Shown: positions 54,441-63,243, numbered from the stretch's first letter. The stretch is 64,000 bases of DNA from Kitasatospora sp. NBC_00315 (GCF_041435095.1 NZ_CP108025.1:6448001-6512000); one strand, 5' to 3'. Notes: a model not told the origin generated them from the letters alone. Numbers and translations are program-made.

Positions 54441-55082
54441 ATGCTCAGCGCCGTGGCCCGTACCGTCGTTCCCGTGCTCGGCCGTCTGACGATGTCCATG
54501 GACGAGGGCGCCGTCCTGGCTCCCGGAAGCATCGTCGCTCCCAACCACTCCTCGCTGGTCGACCCCGGGGTGGTGCTGGCCGCCGTCCGCCGCCTCGGCG
54601 TCGAGCCGGTGATCCTCGCGACGTCGGGGCTGTGGCGGATACCCGTGCTGGGCCGGGTGCTCGTCCGCGAGGGCCATGTGCCCGTGCGGCGCGGGACCGA
54701 GCGGGCCGCCGAGGCACTGGAGGCCGCCGCGGCCGCGCTCGCCGCCGGCCGCGTGGTGGTGATCTACGCCGAGGGGCGGCTGCCCCGGCACGTGGAAGCG
54801 GCCGACACCGCCCCCGGGCCGTTCCGCACCGGCCTGGCCCGGCTCGCCGCCGAGGGCGCGCCGGTCGTCCCGCTCGGACAGGCGGGCGCCCGCCGCATCA
54901 GTTCGGGTTCCACCGCCAAGCAGCTCAGCGGGCTGCTCACCGCGCCGCTGCGCCGTCCCGCCCTGCACGTGCACCTGGGCGCGCCACTGCGGCTGACGGG
55001 GGACGTGGAGGCCGCGACCGCCCAGGCCAGGGAGGCCGTCACCCGGGCCTGGCGGACGGCGGCGGACCGGCTGGCCCGCTGA
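54441..55082 (+). CDS. PlsC-type 1-acyl-glycerol-3-phosphate acyltransferase
   Basis: A 213-residue membrane-associated acyltransferase. The catalytic HX4D motif is in VAPNHSSLVDPGV. The second block is GRVLVREGHVPVRRGT, where the Arg binds glycerol phosphate. The EGT-type motif reads YAEGRLPRH, and VVPLGQAG completes block IV. It is expected to acylate lysophosphatidate or a related acceptor at the membrane. ATG 54441 follows GAGG at 54429. It is short for PlsC (about 240), lacking the N-terminal helix. Its frame is open far upstream through the marR gene but without coding sense. Confidence 0.87.
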   Translation: MLSAVARTVVPVLGRLTMSMDEGAVLAPGSIVAPNHSSLVDPGVVLAAVRRLGVEPVILATSGLWRIPVLGRVLVREGHVPVRRGTERAAEALEAAAAALAAGRVVVIYAEGRLPRHVEAADTAPGPFRTGLARLAAEGAPVVPLGQAGARRISSGSTAKQLSGLLTAPLRRPALHVHLGAPLRLTGDVEAATAQAREAVTRAWRTAADRLAR

Positions 55083-55102
55083 CGGCGTCCGCCTACCGGG
55101 CG

Positions 55103-55144
55103 CTGTCCCACCGGATCTGTCCCACCGGATCTGTCCCGACCGGG
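55103..55144. repeat. 14-bp tandem repeats after plsC-like gene
   Basis: CTGTCCCACCGGAT at 55103-55116 and 55117-55130, then the diverged CTGTCCCGACCGGG at 55131-55144, followed by looser GTCCCGGTCC repeats to 55212. They fill the convergent gap; no gene is present. Confidence 0.8.
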
Positions 55145-55214
55145 CGCCGCCCCGAACGCGCCCCGGTCCGGTCTGTCCCGAACGCGTCCCGGTCCGTCCC
55201 GGTCCGGCCCGGGA

Positions 55215-56390
55215 TCAGTCCTTCAGGACGCGGAAGCCGATGCCCGCCGCCACCAGCCGGGCCGTCAGCGCGTCGCCCATGGCCACCGCCGTGGTGACCT
55301 GGCCCGAGCAGGCTGGCAGGTCGTCGAAGGCCAGGCAGAGCGCCGACTCCGCGAGCATCTTGGACGTCTCCCCGTACCCGGGGTCGCCACCGGACACCTC
55401 GGTCACCACCCGCTTGCCGCCGCCCTCGCCCAGGAAGACCACCCGGAACCAGGACCGCGCCCGCCGTTCGGCCGAAGGTCCCTCGCCCGGCCGCCGGCGC
55501 CCCAGCAGCCAGCCCCGGGCCACCGGCAGCTGGGCGAGCGCCACCAGCGCGCCCACGCCGCCCGCGAGGCCGATCGCGACCGGCAGCCGTCGGACCGCCA
55601 GGTGGTGCCCGTAGTCGAACGCGGGGCCGTAGCGCTCCAAGGTGCGGGCGGACCGCAGCACGATCTGCGGGTCGATGGTCGGGGCCGGCAGCGCCCAGGC
55701 GCCGATCCGCCGCTCGTAGCGCGGGCGCGGGGGCAGGCCGCGCACCCGGCGGCCCGCGGGCCGCTCCTCGGCCCGCCCGCGCTCCTTCGCGACCCGGGCG
55801 CTCGCGCGCAGCCGGGCGAACGCGGTGAGCGCCGAGTGGAAGGTGCCACCGGAGAAGGTGGCCGACGCGCTGACGAACCCCTCCACCCGCAGCGGCACGC
55901 CCTCGGGCAGCCGGCCCACGGTGAAGTGCACGCCGAGGTCGTAGGGGATCGAGTCGAAGCCGCAGCAGTGCACCAGTCGGGCGCCGTTGGCCACTGCCGT
56001 GGCGTGGTGGCGCAGGTAGGTGCGGTCGACGAACTCGGGTTCACCGCTGAGGTCGACGTAGTCGGTGCCGGCCGCCGCGCAGGCGCCGACCAGGGCGTCG
56101 CCGAAGTGGACGTAGGGCCCGACCGTCGTGATCACCACCCGGGCGGCCTCGGCGACCGCCCGCAGGGAGCCGGGGTCGCCCGCGTCCGCCGTGAGCAGAT
56201 CCAGCCCGGCCAGCGCCGGATCGATCGCGGTCAGGCGGTCCCGGACGGCGGCGAGCCGGTCGGGGCTGCGCCCGGCCAGTGCCCAGCGGGTGCCGGCCGG
56301 CGCGTGCCGGGCGAGGTACTCGGCGGTCAGCTCGCCGGTGAATCCGGTGGCGCCGAACAGGACGATGTCGTAGCTGCGGCCGGTAGGCAT
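55215..56390 (-). CDS. Saccharopine-dehydrogenase-like / trans-acting enoyl-reductase-type oxidoreductase
   Basis: A 391-residue Rossmann-fold protein. The N-terminal nucleotide site is YDIVLFGATGFTGELTAEYLA, followed by ARVVITTVGPYVHFGDALVGACAAAGTDYVDLSGE and ARLVHCCGFDSIPYDLGV. These are diagnostic of the actinobacterial saccharopine-dehydrogenase NADP-binding family that includes mycobacterial trans-acting enoyl reductases in lipid biosynthesis. The role here is unknown. It neighbours a PlsC-type acyltransferase, so a lipid-related role is plausible. Confidence 0.9.
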   Translation of the reverse strand: MPTGRSYDIVLFGATGFTGELTAEYLARHAPAGTRWALAGRSPDRLAAVRDRLTAIDPALAGLDLLTADAGDPGSLRAVAEAARVVITTVGPYVHFGDALVGACAAAGTDYVDLSGEPEFVDRTYLRHHATAVANGARLVHCCGFDSIPYDLGVHFTVGRLPEGVPLRVEGFVSASATFSGGTFHSALTAFARLRASARVAKERGRAEERPAGRRVRGLPPRPRYERRIGAWALPAPTIDPQIVLRSARTLERYGPAFDYGHHLAVRRLPVAIGLAGGVGALVALAQLPVARGWLLGRRRPGEGPSAERRARSWFRVVFLGEGGGKRVVTEVSGGDPGYGETSKMLAESALCLAFDDLPACSGQVTTAVAMGDALTARLVAAGIGFRVLKD

Positions 56391-56520
56391 GGTCGGACCT
56401 TACTCATCGGTAATCGGGCGCGTCCAGAGCCGCGCCGTCGCTCCGGCTCCCGGGCCTTCGGCTGCTCCCGCCGGTCCCGTCGCCGCCCGGCCCGTCGCTT
56501 TCCGTGCCGTCGCCGCCCGG

Positions 56521-56631
56521 CCCGTCCCCGCTCGGCCCGTCCCCGCTCGGCCCGTTCCCGCTCAATGCCCCGCCCGGCCCGTCCCCGCTCAGTGCCCCGC
56601 CCGGTCCGTCCCCGCTCAGTGCCCCGCCGGG
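56521..56631. repeat. Tandem repeats spanning the pucR stop
   Basis: Three 27-bp units (56551-56577, 56578-56604, 56605-56631) each carry TGA on the minus strand, at 56616-56618 (the gene's stop), 56589-56591 and 56562-56564, all in frame. Two 15-bp units (56521-56535, 56536-56550) continue the array. All periods are multiples of three. Confidence 0.92.
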
Positions 56632-58109
56632 GCGCAGAGCAGGGCGGCCCGCAGGTCCAGCCGGTCCTGCAGTCGGGCCAGGTTGCGTCCGGTCAGCTCC
56701 TCGATCCGCCGGATCCGGTAGTGCACCGTGTTGACGTGGACGTGCAGCGAGTCGGCCGTCCGGGCCCAGGAGCCGTCGTGGTCCAGGAAGGTCGTCAGGG
56801 TGCCCAGCAGGGAGACGGCGTTGTCGCGGTCGTGCGCGGCCAGCGGGGCCAGCAGCCGGGCGTGGAACGCGGCGGTGACCTCGGGCGGGATGCCCCGGAG
56901 CAGCTCGGCGAGGGAGTCCAGGGCGGTCGCGCTGCCGACCGGGCCGGCGCTGCCGGCCAGCACGTAGCGAGCCTGGACGAGCGCGCCGCGCAGCCCCGCC
57001 GCGGTCGCGGGCGCGGCCGGGCCGACCCCGGCGCGCAGCGACTGCCGCCCGGTCAGCCCGGCCTCCAGGCCGGGCCACGCCCCGCGCAGTGCGGCCGCCG
57101 CCTGCTCGGGAGGTGCGGCGACGAGGGCGGCGGTCCGCCCGGCGTGGTCCGTCCCCACGGCGAACGGGACGGCGAGCGGCTCCAGCGCCTCGTCGAGGGC
57201 GTACGCGGCCCAGCCGGCGGGGGCGGCGTCGGCCCGCGCCGCGATCGCGACCAGCGGGCCGTGGCCGGGCAGGCCGCAGGCGGCGAGCGGATCGGAGAGG
57301 TCGACCGGCCCGTCGGCCGCGAGCAGGTCGAGCAGGTGCCCGGCCGCCCGGCCGCGGGCGGCGGTCCCGGCGTGTGCGCGGACCGCCAGCGGGGCGAGCA
57401 GTCCGGCCAGGGCGTCCAGTATCGGGGTCCGGTCGGGCCCCGCGTGGTCCGGCCGGCCGGCGGGGCCCGGGTGGAGTCGCCAGCCGTCGAAGGGGGAGTC
57501 CTCCTGCGGGCCGACGGGCAGGCCGCCGCGGGCGGCGGCGCCGCGGGGGAGGGCGGGGCCGGCGACCGGCCGCCCGGCGGCGGTGGTGATCGAGCAGTCG
57601 GGCAGGCCGAGCCGGTTCACCGCGTGCGCGAGCACCACCGCCGGGCCGGCGCCCGCCTCGACCAGGGCGGCGAGTTCTCGTCCGACCGTGCGCGGGATCA
57701 CCGCGGTGTCCCCTTCGCCGGCCCGCAGGCCGCCCCACAGGCGAAGGTAGACCCGGTCGGTGACGGCACGGAAACTGGTGCCGGCCGGCACCGCGAGCAG
57801 CGGGATCCCGTGGGTGCGGCAGGCGTCGGCGAGGCTGGTCGGCACCGTGCCGTGGGTGCCCTCGCCCGCCATCAGCGCGGCCACCCCGGCACTGCGCAGG
57901 GCGGTCGCGAAGCGCAGCGCCCCCGAGGCGTCCTCGGGCTGCCACCAGACCAGTCCGGTCAGCACCAGCTCGCCCGCCTGAAGGTAGCGTGCCGGGTCCT
58001 GGAGGTCGGTGGAGGTCACGCCGGTGACCGGGCGGTCCAGAAGTTCGGGCGTGCCCCAGGCCAGGTGGATGTCCAGGTCGTCCAGGTCCAGCAGGTCTCC
58101 GACGATCAT
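56616..58109 (-). CDS. PucR-family transcriptional regulator
   Basis: A 497-residue PucR-type activator. The N-terminal purine-catabolism domain (about 1-130) has GVTSTDLQDPARYLQAGELVLTG and HGIPLLAVPAGTSFRAV. A variable middle follows, and the C-terminal HTH (about 440-495) has LTTFLDHDGSWARTADSLHVHVNTVHYRIRRIEELTGRNL. PucR regulators control purine degradation genes. It is divergent from the xanthine-dehydrogenase-like operon, with a palindrome in the 489-bp spacer, so it most likely regulates that operon. Its stop codon is triplicated by tandem repeats. Confidence 0.9.
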   Translation of the reverse strand: MIVGDLLDLDDLDIHLAWGTPELLDRPVTGVTSTDLQDPARYLQAGELVLTGLVWWQPEDASGALRFATALRSAGVAALMAGEGTHGTVPTSLADACRTHGIPLLAVPAGTSFRAVTDRVYLRLWGGLRAGEGDTAVIPRTVGRELAALVEAGAGPAVVLAHAVNRLGLPDCSITTAAGRPVAGPALPRGAAARGGLPVGPQEDSPFDGWRLHPGPAGRPDHAGPDRTPILDALAGLLAPLAVRAHAGTAARGRAAGHLLDLLAADGPVDLSDPLAACGLPGHGPLVAIAARADAAPAGWAAYALDEALEPLAVPFAVGTDHAGRTAALVAAPPEQAAAALRGAWPGLEAGLTGRQSLRAGVGPAAPATAAGLRGALVQARYVLAGSAGPVGSATALDSLAELLRGIPPEVTAAFHARLLAPLAAHDRDNAVSLLGTLTTFLDHDGSWARTADSLHVHVNTVHYRIRRIEELTGRNLARLQDRLDLRAALLCAPAGH

Positions 58110-58139
58110 GCTTCACTCCTTGTGCTTGCGCCGGACTTG

Positions 58140-58157
58140 AGCTTGCAGATGCAAGCT
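58140..58157. promoter_or_regulatory. Palindromic operator upstream of pucR
   Basis: AGCTTGCAGATGCAAGCT is a perfect 8-bp inverted repeat around GA, 31 bp before the pucR start. A related half site GTGCTTGCG lies at 58122-58130. The rest of the 489-bp spacer to 58598 contains an 8-bp-stem hairpin (58226-58233 with 58251-58258) and no gene. Confidence 0.65.
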
Positions 58158-58598
58158 TAAAGTGCGCACAGGCATCGTAAATGCAGGTCAAGCCGAGAGA
58201 ATTCTTCTTGGCCGATCGTCCAGTGCGACCACCCCGGGGCGGCGCCGCGAGGTGGTCGTCCGTCGTATTGCGCGACCGGTCCGATCGGTGCCCGGCCCCC
58301 GTCCGGCCGCGGCGGCGGCCCGCGTCGCACCGGGTTCGCCCCTGCGTCGGACCGCCACCCGGCCCCGTTCCGGCCGGCCGCCGCTTTCCGGACACCCGGC
58401 GCGCGCGGGAGGGGGCACCGCCGTCGACCGCCGGCCCTCGCAGCACGGCCGGCGCCCGCGAAAGCACCTGTTCACAGGGCCGGCCGGCTGGTCGATCGTC
58501 CAGCCCGGGCGTGGCTCGCTGGTGCGCGAGACCACTCGTCCGCGCCACCGGCGGTTGCTTCAATCGCACTGTCGAACTGCTGAGGACGGTGGGAGAAC

Positions 58599-59453
58599 GT
58601 GGATCTGAACACGGTGCTGGAGGTGCGCGACGCCCGCCGTCGCGGCGGGTGGCAGCAGGGGGACGCCTGGCTCGCCGGGGGCACCTATCTGTTCTCCGAG
58701 CCGCAGGTGCACCTCCGCCGGCTGATCGACCTCGGCGGGACCGGCTGGGAGCCACTGCGCGTCACCGCCGACGACTCCCTGGAGATCGCCGCGACCTGCA
58801 CGATCGCCCGGCTGTTCCGGTTCCCCGACCACGAGCGCCGGGCGGCCGGGCCGCTGTTCCAGCAGTGCTGCCACGCCTTCCTGGCGTCCTGGAAGATCTG
58901 GAACATGGCCACCGTCGGCGGCAACCTCTGCAACTCGCTGCCGGCCGGACCGATGATCTCGCTGACCGCGGCCCTGGACGGCGTCTGCCTGCTGCGCGGC
59001 CAGAGCGGGGCGCTCCGGGAGGTCCCGGTCGCGGACTTCGTCACCGGGGCGGGCCGCAACCTGCTGGAGCGCGGCGAGCTGCTGCGCTCGGTGACCCTGC
59101 CCGCCCGGGCACTGGCCGGCCGGACCGCCTTCCGGCAGGCCTCGCTGTACGGGCTCGGCCGGTCGGGCGTGCTGGTGATCGGGGTGCTCGACCCGGTGGA
59201 CGGCGCGCTGACCGTGACGGTGACCGCGTCCACGGTACGACCGGTACGCCTGCGCTTCCCCCTGCCGCCGAACGCCCGCGCCCTGCACGAGGCCGTCGAG
59301 CACGCGATCGCGCCGGGCGAGTACTTCGACGACATCCACGGCACTCCCGCCTGGCGCCGGCACATGACCTTCCGTCTGGCCGAGGAGATCCGCCGCGAAC
59401 TGACCGAAGGCGGGCCGGGCGCGGCCGGCCGTACCGAGGAGGCCGGACGATGA
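58599..59453 (+). CDS. Xanthine-dehydrogenase-type FAD-binding subunit
   Basis: A 284-residue FAD subunit of the molybdenum hydroxylase family. The FAD pyrophosphate loop is WLAGGTYLF (about 28-36), and the second FAD motif is IWNMATVGGNLCNSLPAGPM, followed by FVTGAGRNLLERGELLRSVTLP and a C-terminal CO-dehydrogenase-like domain. It transfers electrons from the iron-sulfur centres to its acceptor. The GTG start has GGTGGGAG upstream. Its stop overlaps the ATG of the next gene (ATGA), so the two are translationally coupled. Purine oxidation is suggested by the PucR gene next door. Confidence 0.93.
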   Translation: MDLNTVLEVRDARRRGGWQQGDAWLAGGTYLFSEPQVHLRRLIDLGGTGWEPLRVTADDSLEIAATCTIARLFRFPDHERRAAGPLFQQCCHAFLASWKIWNMATVGGNLCNSLPAGPMISLTAALDGVCLLRGQSGALREVPVADFVTGAGRNLLERGELLRSVTLPARALAGRTAFRQASLYGLGRSGVLVIGVLDPVDGALTVTVTASTVRPVRLRFPLPPNARALHEAVEHAIAPGEYFDDIHGTPAWRRHMTFRLAEEIRRELTEGGPGAAGRTEEAGR

Positions 59454-62206
59454 GTTTCGAGATCCGCGTCAACGACCGGCGTTTCGACGCCGAGCCCCGG
59501 CCGGGGCAGTGCCTGCGGACGTACCTGCGGGACCGCGGCTGGTTCGGGGTGAAGAAGGGCTGCGACGCCGGGGACTGCGGCGCCTGCACCGTCCAGGTCG
59601 ACGGTGCGCCCGTGCACAGCTGCCTCTACCCGGCGGTGCGGGCCGAGGGCCGCTCGGTGACCACCGTCGAGGGGCTGGCCAGGGACGGCGAGCTGCACCC
59701 CGTCCAGCAGCGGTTCCTCGACGCGCAGGGTTTCCAGTGCGGCTTCTGTACGGCCGGCTTCCTGATGACCGCCTCCGCCCTCGACGAGCAGCAGCTCACC
59801 GATCTGCCGAGGGCGCTGAAGGGAAACCTGTGCCGCTGCACCGGCTACCGGGCGATCGAGGACGCAGTGCGCGGGGTCAGGAACGCCGAGCTGCCCTGCG
59901 CAGGGCAGGCGGTCGGCCGCAGCCCCGGCGCGCCGGCCGGACCGCAGGTGGTGACCGGAACCGCCCGCTACACCTTCGACCTGGAGGTGGACGGGCTGCT
60001 GCACATGAAGCTGCTGCGCTCGCCGCACCCGCACGCCCGGATCCTCGCCGTCGACACCTCGGCCGCGTTGCGGGTGCCCGGCGTGCACCTCGTCCTGACC
60101 CACCACGACGCCCCCGACCGGTTGTACTCCTCGGCCCGGCACGAGCACCCCACCGAGGACCCGGACGACACCCGGGTGCTGGACGACGTGGTCCGCTTCG
60201 TCGGCCAGCGGGTGGCGGCCGTCGTGGCCGACACCGAGGGCGCGGCCGAGGAGGGCTGCCGCCGGATCGTGGTCGAGTACGAGGAACTGCCCTACGTCCT
60301 CGACCCGGAGGAGGCCATGGCCCCCGGCGCCCCGGTGATCCACCCCAAGGGCCCCGAGTCGCGGATCGCCCGCCCGGAGAACAACGTCTGCGGGGAGGTG
60401 CACGGCGAGAGGGGCGACGTCGAGCAGGGCTTCGCCGAGGCGGACGTCGTCTACGAGGAGACCTTCCGCACCCAGCGGGTGCAGCACGCGAGTCTGGAGA
60501 CGCACGGCTGCGTCGCCTACTTCGAGGAGAACGCGGAGAGCGGCGAGGAGCGGATCGTGGTCCGCTCCAGCACCCAGGTGCCCTTCCTGACCCGGCGCGC
60601 GCTGTGCGCGCTGTACGACCTGCCGATGGAGAAGGTCAGGGTGGTCGCCGGCCGGGTCGGCGGCGGGTTCGGCGGCAAGCAGGAGATGCTCACGGAGGAC
60701 ATCACCGTGCTCGCCGCGATGAGGCTGCACCGGCCGGTCAAGCTGGAGTTCACCCGCCCCGAGCAGTTCTACGGGGCCACCACCCGGCACCCGTTCACGG
60801 TGACCGTGAAGGTCGGGGCCCGGAGTGACGGCACCCTGACGGCCCTGCGGTTCCGGGTGGTCTCCAACACCGGCGCGTACGGCAACCACGGCCCCGCGGT
60901 GATGTTCCACAGCGTCGGCGAGTCGATGGGCGTGTACCGGGCACCGAACAAGAAGGTGGAGGCGTACTCCGTCTACACCAACTGCGTTCCGGCCGGGGCG
61001 TTCCGCGGCTACGGACTCGGCCAGGTCACCTTCGCCCTGGAGTCGGCGATGGACGAGCTGGCGCGCCGGCTGGGCCTCGACCCGCTGATCCTGCGCGAGC
61101 GGAACGTCATCGGGCCCGGCGAGCACATGGAGGGCCCCTGCGGTGAGGAGGAGGACCTGCACATCGCCAGCTACGGCCTGGACCAGTGCCTCCAGGTGGT
61201 GCGGAACGCGCTCGACGACGACCGCAGCGCCGAACTCGCCCCCGAGGGCTGGCTGGTCGGTCAGGGGTTCGCGATGGCGGCCATCGCCACCGGGCCGCCC
61301 GGCGGCCACTTCGCCGACGCCACGGTGAAGCTGCTGGAGGACGGCACGTACGACATCGCCGTCGGCACCGCCGAGTTCGGCAACGGCACCACCACCGTCC
61401 ACCAGCAGATCACCGCGGGCGCGCTCGGCACCACGGTGGACCGCATCGCCGTCCGGCAGTCCGACACCGACGTGGTCCGGCACGACACCGGGGCCTTCGG
61501 CTCCGCGGGCACGGTGGTGGCGGGCAAGGCGGTGATGAAGGCGGCCAACGCGCTCGCCGAGCAGCTGCTCTCCTTCACCGCCGAGTACGCCCGCACATCG
61601 CGCGGCCTGGTGCGCCTCACCGCCGACGCGGTCGACTGCGACGGGCGGACGGTCTCCCTCAAGGAGGTCTTCGAGGCCGCGCGGGCCCGGGGTGTCGACC
61701 TCGCGGCCGACGGGCACTGGGGCGGCTCCCCGCGCTCGGTGGCCTTCAACTCGCAGTGGTTCCGGCTGGCGGTCGACCCGGGCACCGGCGAGATCAGGAT
61801 CCTGCGCAGCGTCCACGGGGCCGACGCCGGAAAGGTCATGAACCCCATGCAGTGCCGCGGCCAGGTCGAGGGGGGTGTGGCCCAGGCCCTCGGTGCCACC
61901 CTCTTCGAACAGGTCCTGGTGGACGGACGCGGTGAGGTCACCACGGCCGCGTTCCGCCGCTACCGCCTGCCGGCCTACGCCGACGTGCCGCGCACCGAGG
62001 TCCACTTCTCGGAGACCTCCGACGCCATCGGGCCGCTCGGCGCCAAGTCGATGAGCGAGAGCCCCTTCAACCCCGTCCCGCCCGCCTTCGCCAACGCCCT
62101 GCGCGACGCCACCGGCATCCGATTCACGCAGGCGCCCTTCCTGCGCGACAAGGTCTGGCAGGCCATCGAGGAGCACCGCACCGGCCGCCCGGTGGCAGGG
62201 GCCTGA
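59450..62206 (+). CDS. Xanthine-dehydrogenase-type fused 2Fe-2S and molybdenum subunit
   Basis: A 918-residue protein joining the small and large subunits of a molybdenum hydroxylase. Residues 1-150 hold two 2Fe-2S domains: CDAGDCGACTVQVDG with a later Cys in VHSC, then CGFCTAGF and CRCTGY. From about 165 comes the Moco domain, with GRVGGGFGGKQEMLTE, GAFRGYGLGQVTFALE, and GPLGAKSMSE near the end, whose family-typical Glu is the catalytic base (LGAKSMSESP region). With the FAD subunit it makes a complete two-gene enzyme that hydroxylates purines or similar heterocycles. It overlaps the upstream gene by 4 bp. Confidence 0.93.
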   Translation: MSFEIRVNDRRFDAEPRPGQCLRTYLRDRGWFGVKKGCDAGDCGACTVQVDGAPVHSCLYPAVRAEGRSVTTVEGLARDGELHPVQQRFLDAQGFQCGFCTAGFLMTASALDEQQLTDLPRALKGNLCRCTGYRAIEDAVRGVRNAELPCAGQAVGRSPGAPAGPQVVTGTARYTFDLEVDGLLHMKLLRSPHPHARILAVDTSAALRVPGVHLVLTHHDAPDRLYSSARHEHPTEDPDDTRVLDDVVRFVGQRVAAVVADTEGAAEEGCRRIVVEYEELPYVLDPEEAMAPGAPVIHPKGPESRIARPENNVCGEVHGERGDVEQGFAEADVVYEETFRTQRVQHASLETHGCVAYFEENAESGEERIVVRSSTQVPFLTRRALCALYDLPMEKVRVVAGRVGGGFGGKQEMLTEDITVLAAMRLHRPVKLEFTRPEQFYGATTRHPFTVTVKVGARSDGTLTALRFRVVSNTGAYGNHGPAVMFHSVGESMGVYRAPNKKVEAYSVYTNCVPAGAFRGYGLGQVTFALESAMDELARRLGLDPLILRERNVIGPGEHMEGPCGEEEDLHIASYGLDQCLQVVRNALDDDRSAELAPEGWLVGQGFAMAAIATGPPGGHFADATVKLLEDGTYDIAVGTAEFGNGTTTVHQQITAGALGTTVDRIAVRQSDTDVVRHDTGAFGSAGTVVAGKAVMKAANALAEQLLSFTAEYARTSRGLVRLTADAVDCDGRTVSLKEVFEAARARGVDLAADGHWGGSPRSVAFNSQWFRLAVDPGTGEIRILRSVHGADAGKVMNPMQCRGQVEGGVAQALGATLFEQVLVDGRGEVTTAAFRRYRLPAYADVPRTEVHFSETSDAIGPLGAKSMSESPFNPVPPAFANALRDATGIRFTQAPFLRDKVWQAIEEHRTGRPVAGA

Positions 62207-62220
62207 CGAACCGTCCGCAC

Positions 62221-62290
62221 CTGCGAGGAAGAACGCCGCATGTTCCTCGCAGCTGCGGCCGATGGAATCATTCCACGGTCGCAGCTGCGA
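62221..62290. promoter_or_regulatory. Cluster of three palindromes before Moco-fold gene
   Basis: TCGCAGCTGCG occurs at 62247-62257 and 62279-62289 (each palindromic), and TGGAATCATTCCA lies between them at 62263-62275, centres about 16 bp apart. A 10-bp hairpin (62221-62230 with 62243-62252) partly overlaps. The whole can also fold as one long stem. Operator cluster or RNA leader; not resolved. Confidence 0.55.
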
Positions 62291-62359
62291 ATGGCCGGCG
62301 ATCCCACGGGGTACCACCCTCCCGGGCCGCACCCGGCGGACCGGGAGGGAGCACGCCGT

Positions 62360-62800
62360 ATGAGACGTCCCGCCGTCCGGCTGCACGGCCATCTGGACCG
62401 GCCCGCAGAGCTGACCGTCGGCCAGCTGCGCGACCTGCCCGCGCAGCACGTCGAGGTGACCTTCGACTGCCGAACCGAGGGCGCGCAGCACCACGGCTAC
62501 GACGGCCCCCGGCTCTGGGACGTGCTGCGCGCCGCCGGTCCGATGGTCGACCTCACCGCGCGCAAGCCGCGCCTGGGCTTCCTGCTCGCGGTCACCGGCG
62601 CCGACGGCCACCGCGCCGTGGTCTCCTGGGCCGAGATCGACCCGGACTTCGGCGGCCAGCAGATCCTGCTCGCGACCAGCATGGACGGCGCCCCGCTGGA
62701 CGAGGCCGGGCCGCAGCTCGTCGTCCCCGCCGACCACTGCGGTGCCCGCTACGTCAGCGGCGTGACCGCGGTCTGGCTCGGGCCCGCACTCGGGGCCTGA
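62360..62800 (+). CDS. Stand-alone molybdopterin-binding (sulfite-oxidase fold) protein
   Basis: A 146-residue protein consisting only of the Moco-binding fold of the sulfite oxidase family: GHLDRPAELTVGQLRDLPAQ, VEVTFDCRTEGAQ, YDGPRLWDVLRAAGP, AVVSWAEIDPDFGGQQILLA and RYVSGVTAVWLGP. The usual Cys molybdenum ligand is probably the one in FDCRTEG; no dimerisation or haem domain is present. A redox reaction is expected but unknown. GGGAGGGA precedes ATG 62360; a frame-opening ATG at 62240 lies inside the palindrome cluster and is rejected. It follows the xanthine-dehydrogenase-like operon on the same strand. Confidence 0.82.
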   Translation: MRRPAVRLHGHLDRPAELTVGQLRDLPAQHVEVTFDCRTEGAQHHGYDGPRLWDVLRAAGPMVDLTARKPRLGFLLAVTGADGHRAVVSWAEIDPDFGGQQILLATSMDGAPLDEAGPQLVVPADHCGARYVSGVTAVWLGPALGA

Positions 62801-63243
62801 GCGGCGGCGACCGGGGGCAGCAGCGGTACGAAGGAGTCCCAGCGCGCGATCTCGCAGCCGTCGCGCCGGGAGAACCGGGCGTCGACCGGCCGCCCGGCCC
62901 AGTGGCCGGTGACCCGGGCGGTGGCCGGTCCGCCGTAGCGCTGCGCGCACACGGCGTCGGGCGGTACCGGGGCGAAGAGGTCCCGGCCCCAGGAGGTCAG
63001 CGAGTCGAGCCGGTCGCAGGCCGCCCGGGGCTCCGGGTGGTCGCCGCCCGTCGGGTGGCACCGCAGCTCGTGCCGCCCGTCGACGGCCGGGCCGGCGCCG
63101 GACGAGAGCGTCACCGTCAGGCGGTCCCCGGAGTCGTCCCGGGCCGGCGGTGGCTGGGCCGCCACGGCCTGGCCGAGTGCGATGAGCAGGGCGGCGGCCG
63201 CGGCGGTGACGGCGGCGGCCCGTCGGAGCTGGGTGCTGGACAT
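62749..63243 (-). CDS. Subtilisin-inhibitor (SSI)-like secreted protein
   Basis: A 164-residue exported protein with a signal peptide (RRAAAVTAAAAALLIALG, cleavage near AVAAQ) and an SSI-like domain. The domain shows ELRCHPTGGDHPEPRAACDRL, CAQRYGGPATARVTGHWAGRPV and FSRRDGCEIARW, with four conserved Cys for two disulfides. SSI proteins block serine proteases through an exposed loop before YGGP. By alignment with CPMVY-type loops the P1 residue here would be Gln, an unusual choice. Its 3' end overlaps the convergent Moco-fold gene by 52 bp, encoding an extra tail beyond the domain. Confidence 0.85.
   Translation of the reverse strand: MSSTQLRRAAAVTAAAAALLIALGQAVAAQPPPARDDSGDRLTVTLSSGAGPAVDGRHELRCHPTGGDHPEPRAACDRLDSLTSWGRDLFAPVPPDAVCAQRYGGPATARVTGHWAGRPVDARFSRRDGCEIARWDSFVPLLPPVAAAQAPSAGPSQTAVTPLT

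Noticed and set aside
62240..62359. N-terminal 40-residue extension of the Moco-fold protein
   Set aside because: The ATG at 62240 lies in the palindrome cluster and lacks a ribosome site, while ATG 62360 has GGGAGGGA.
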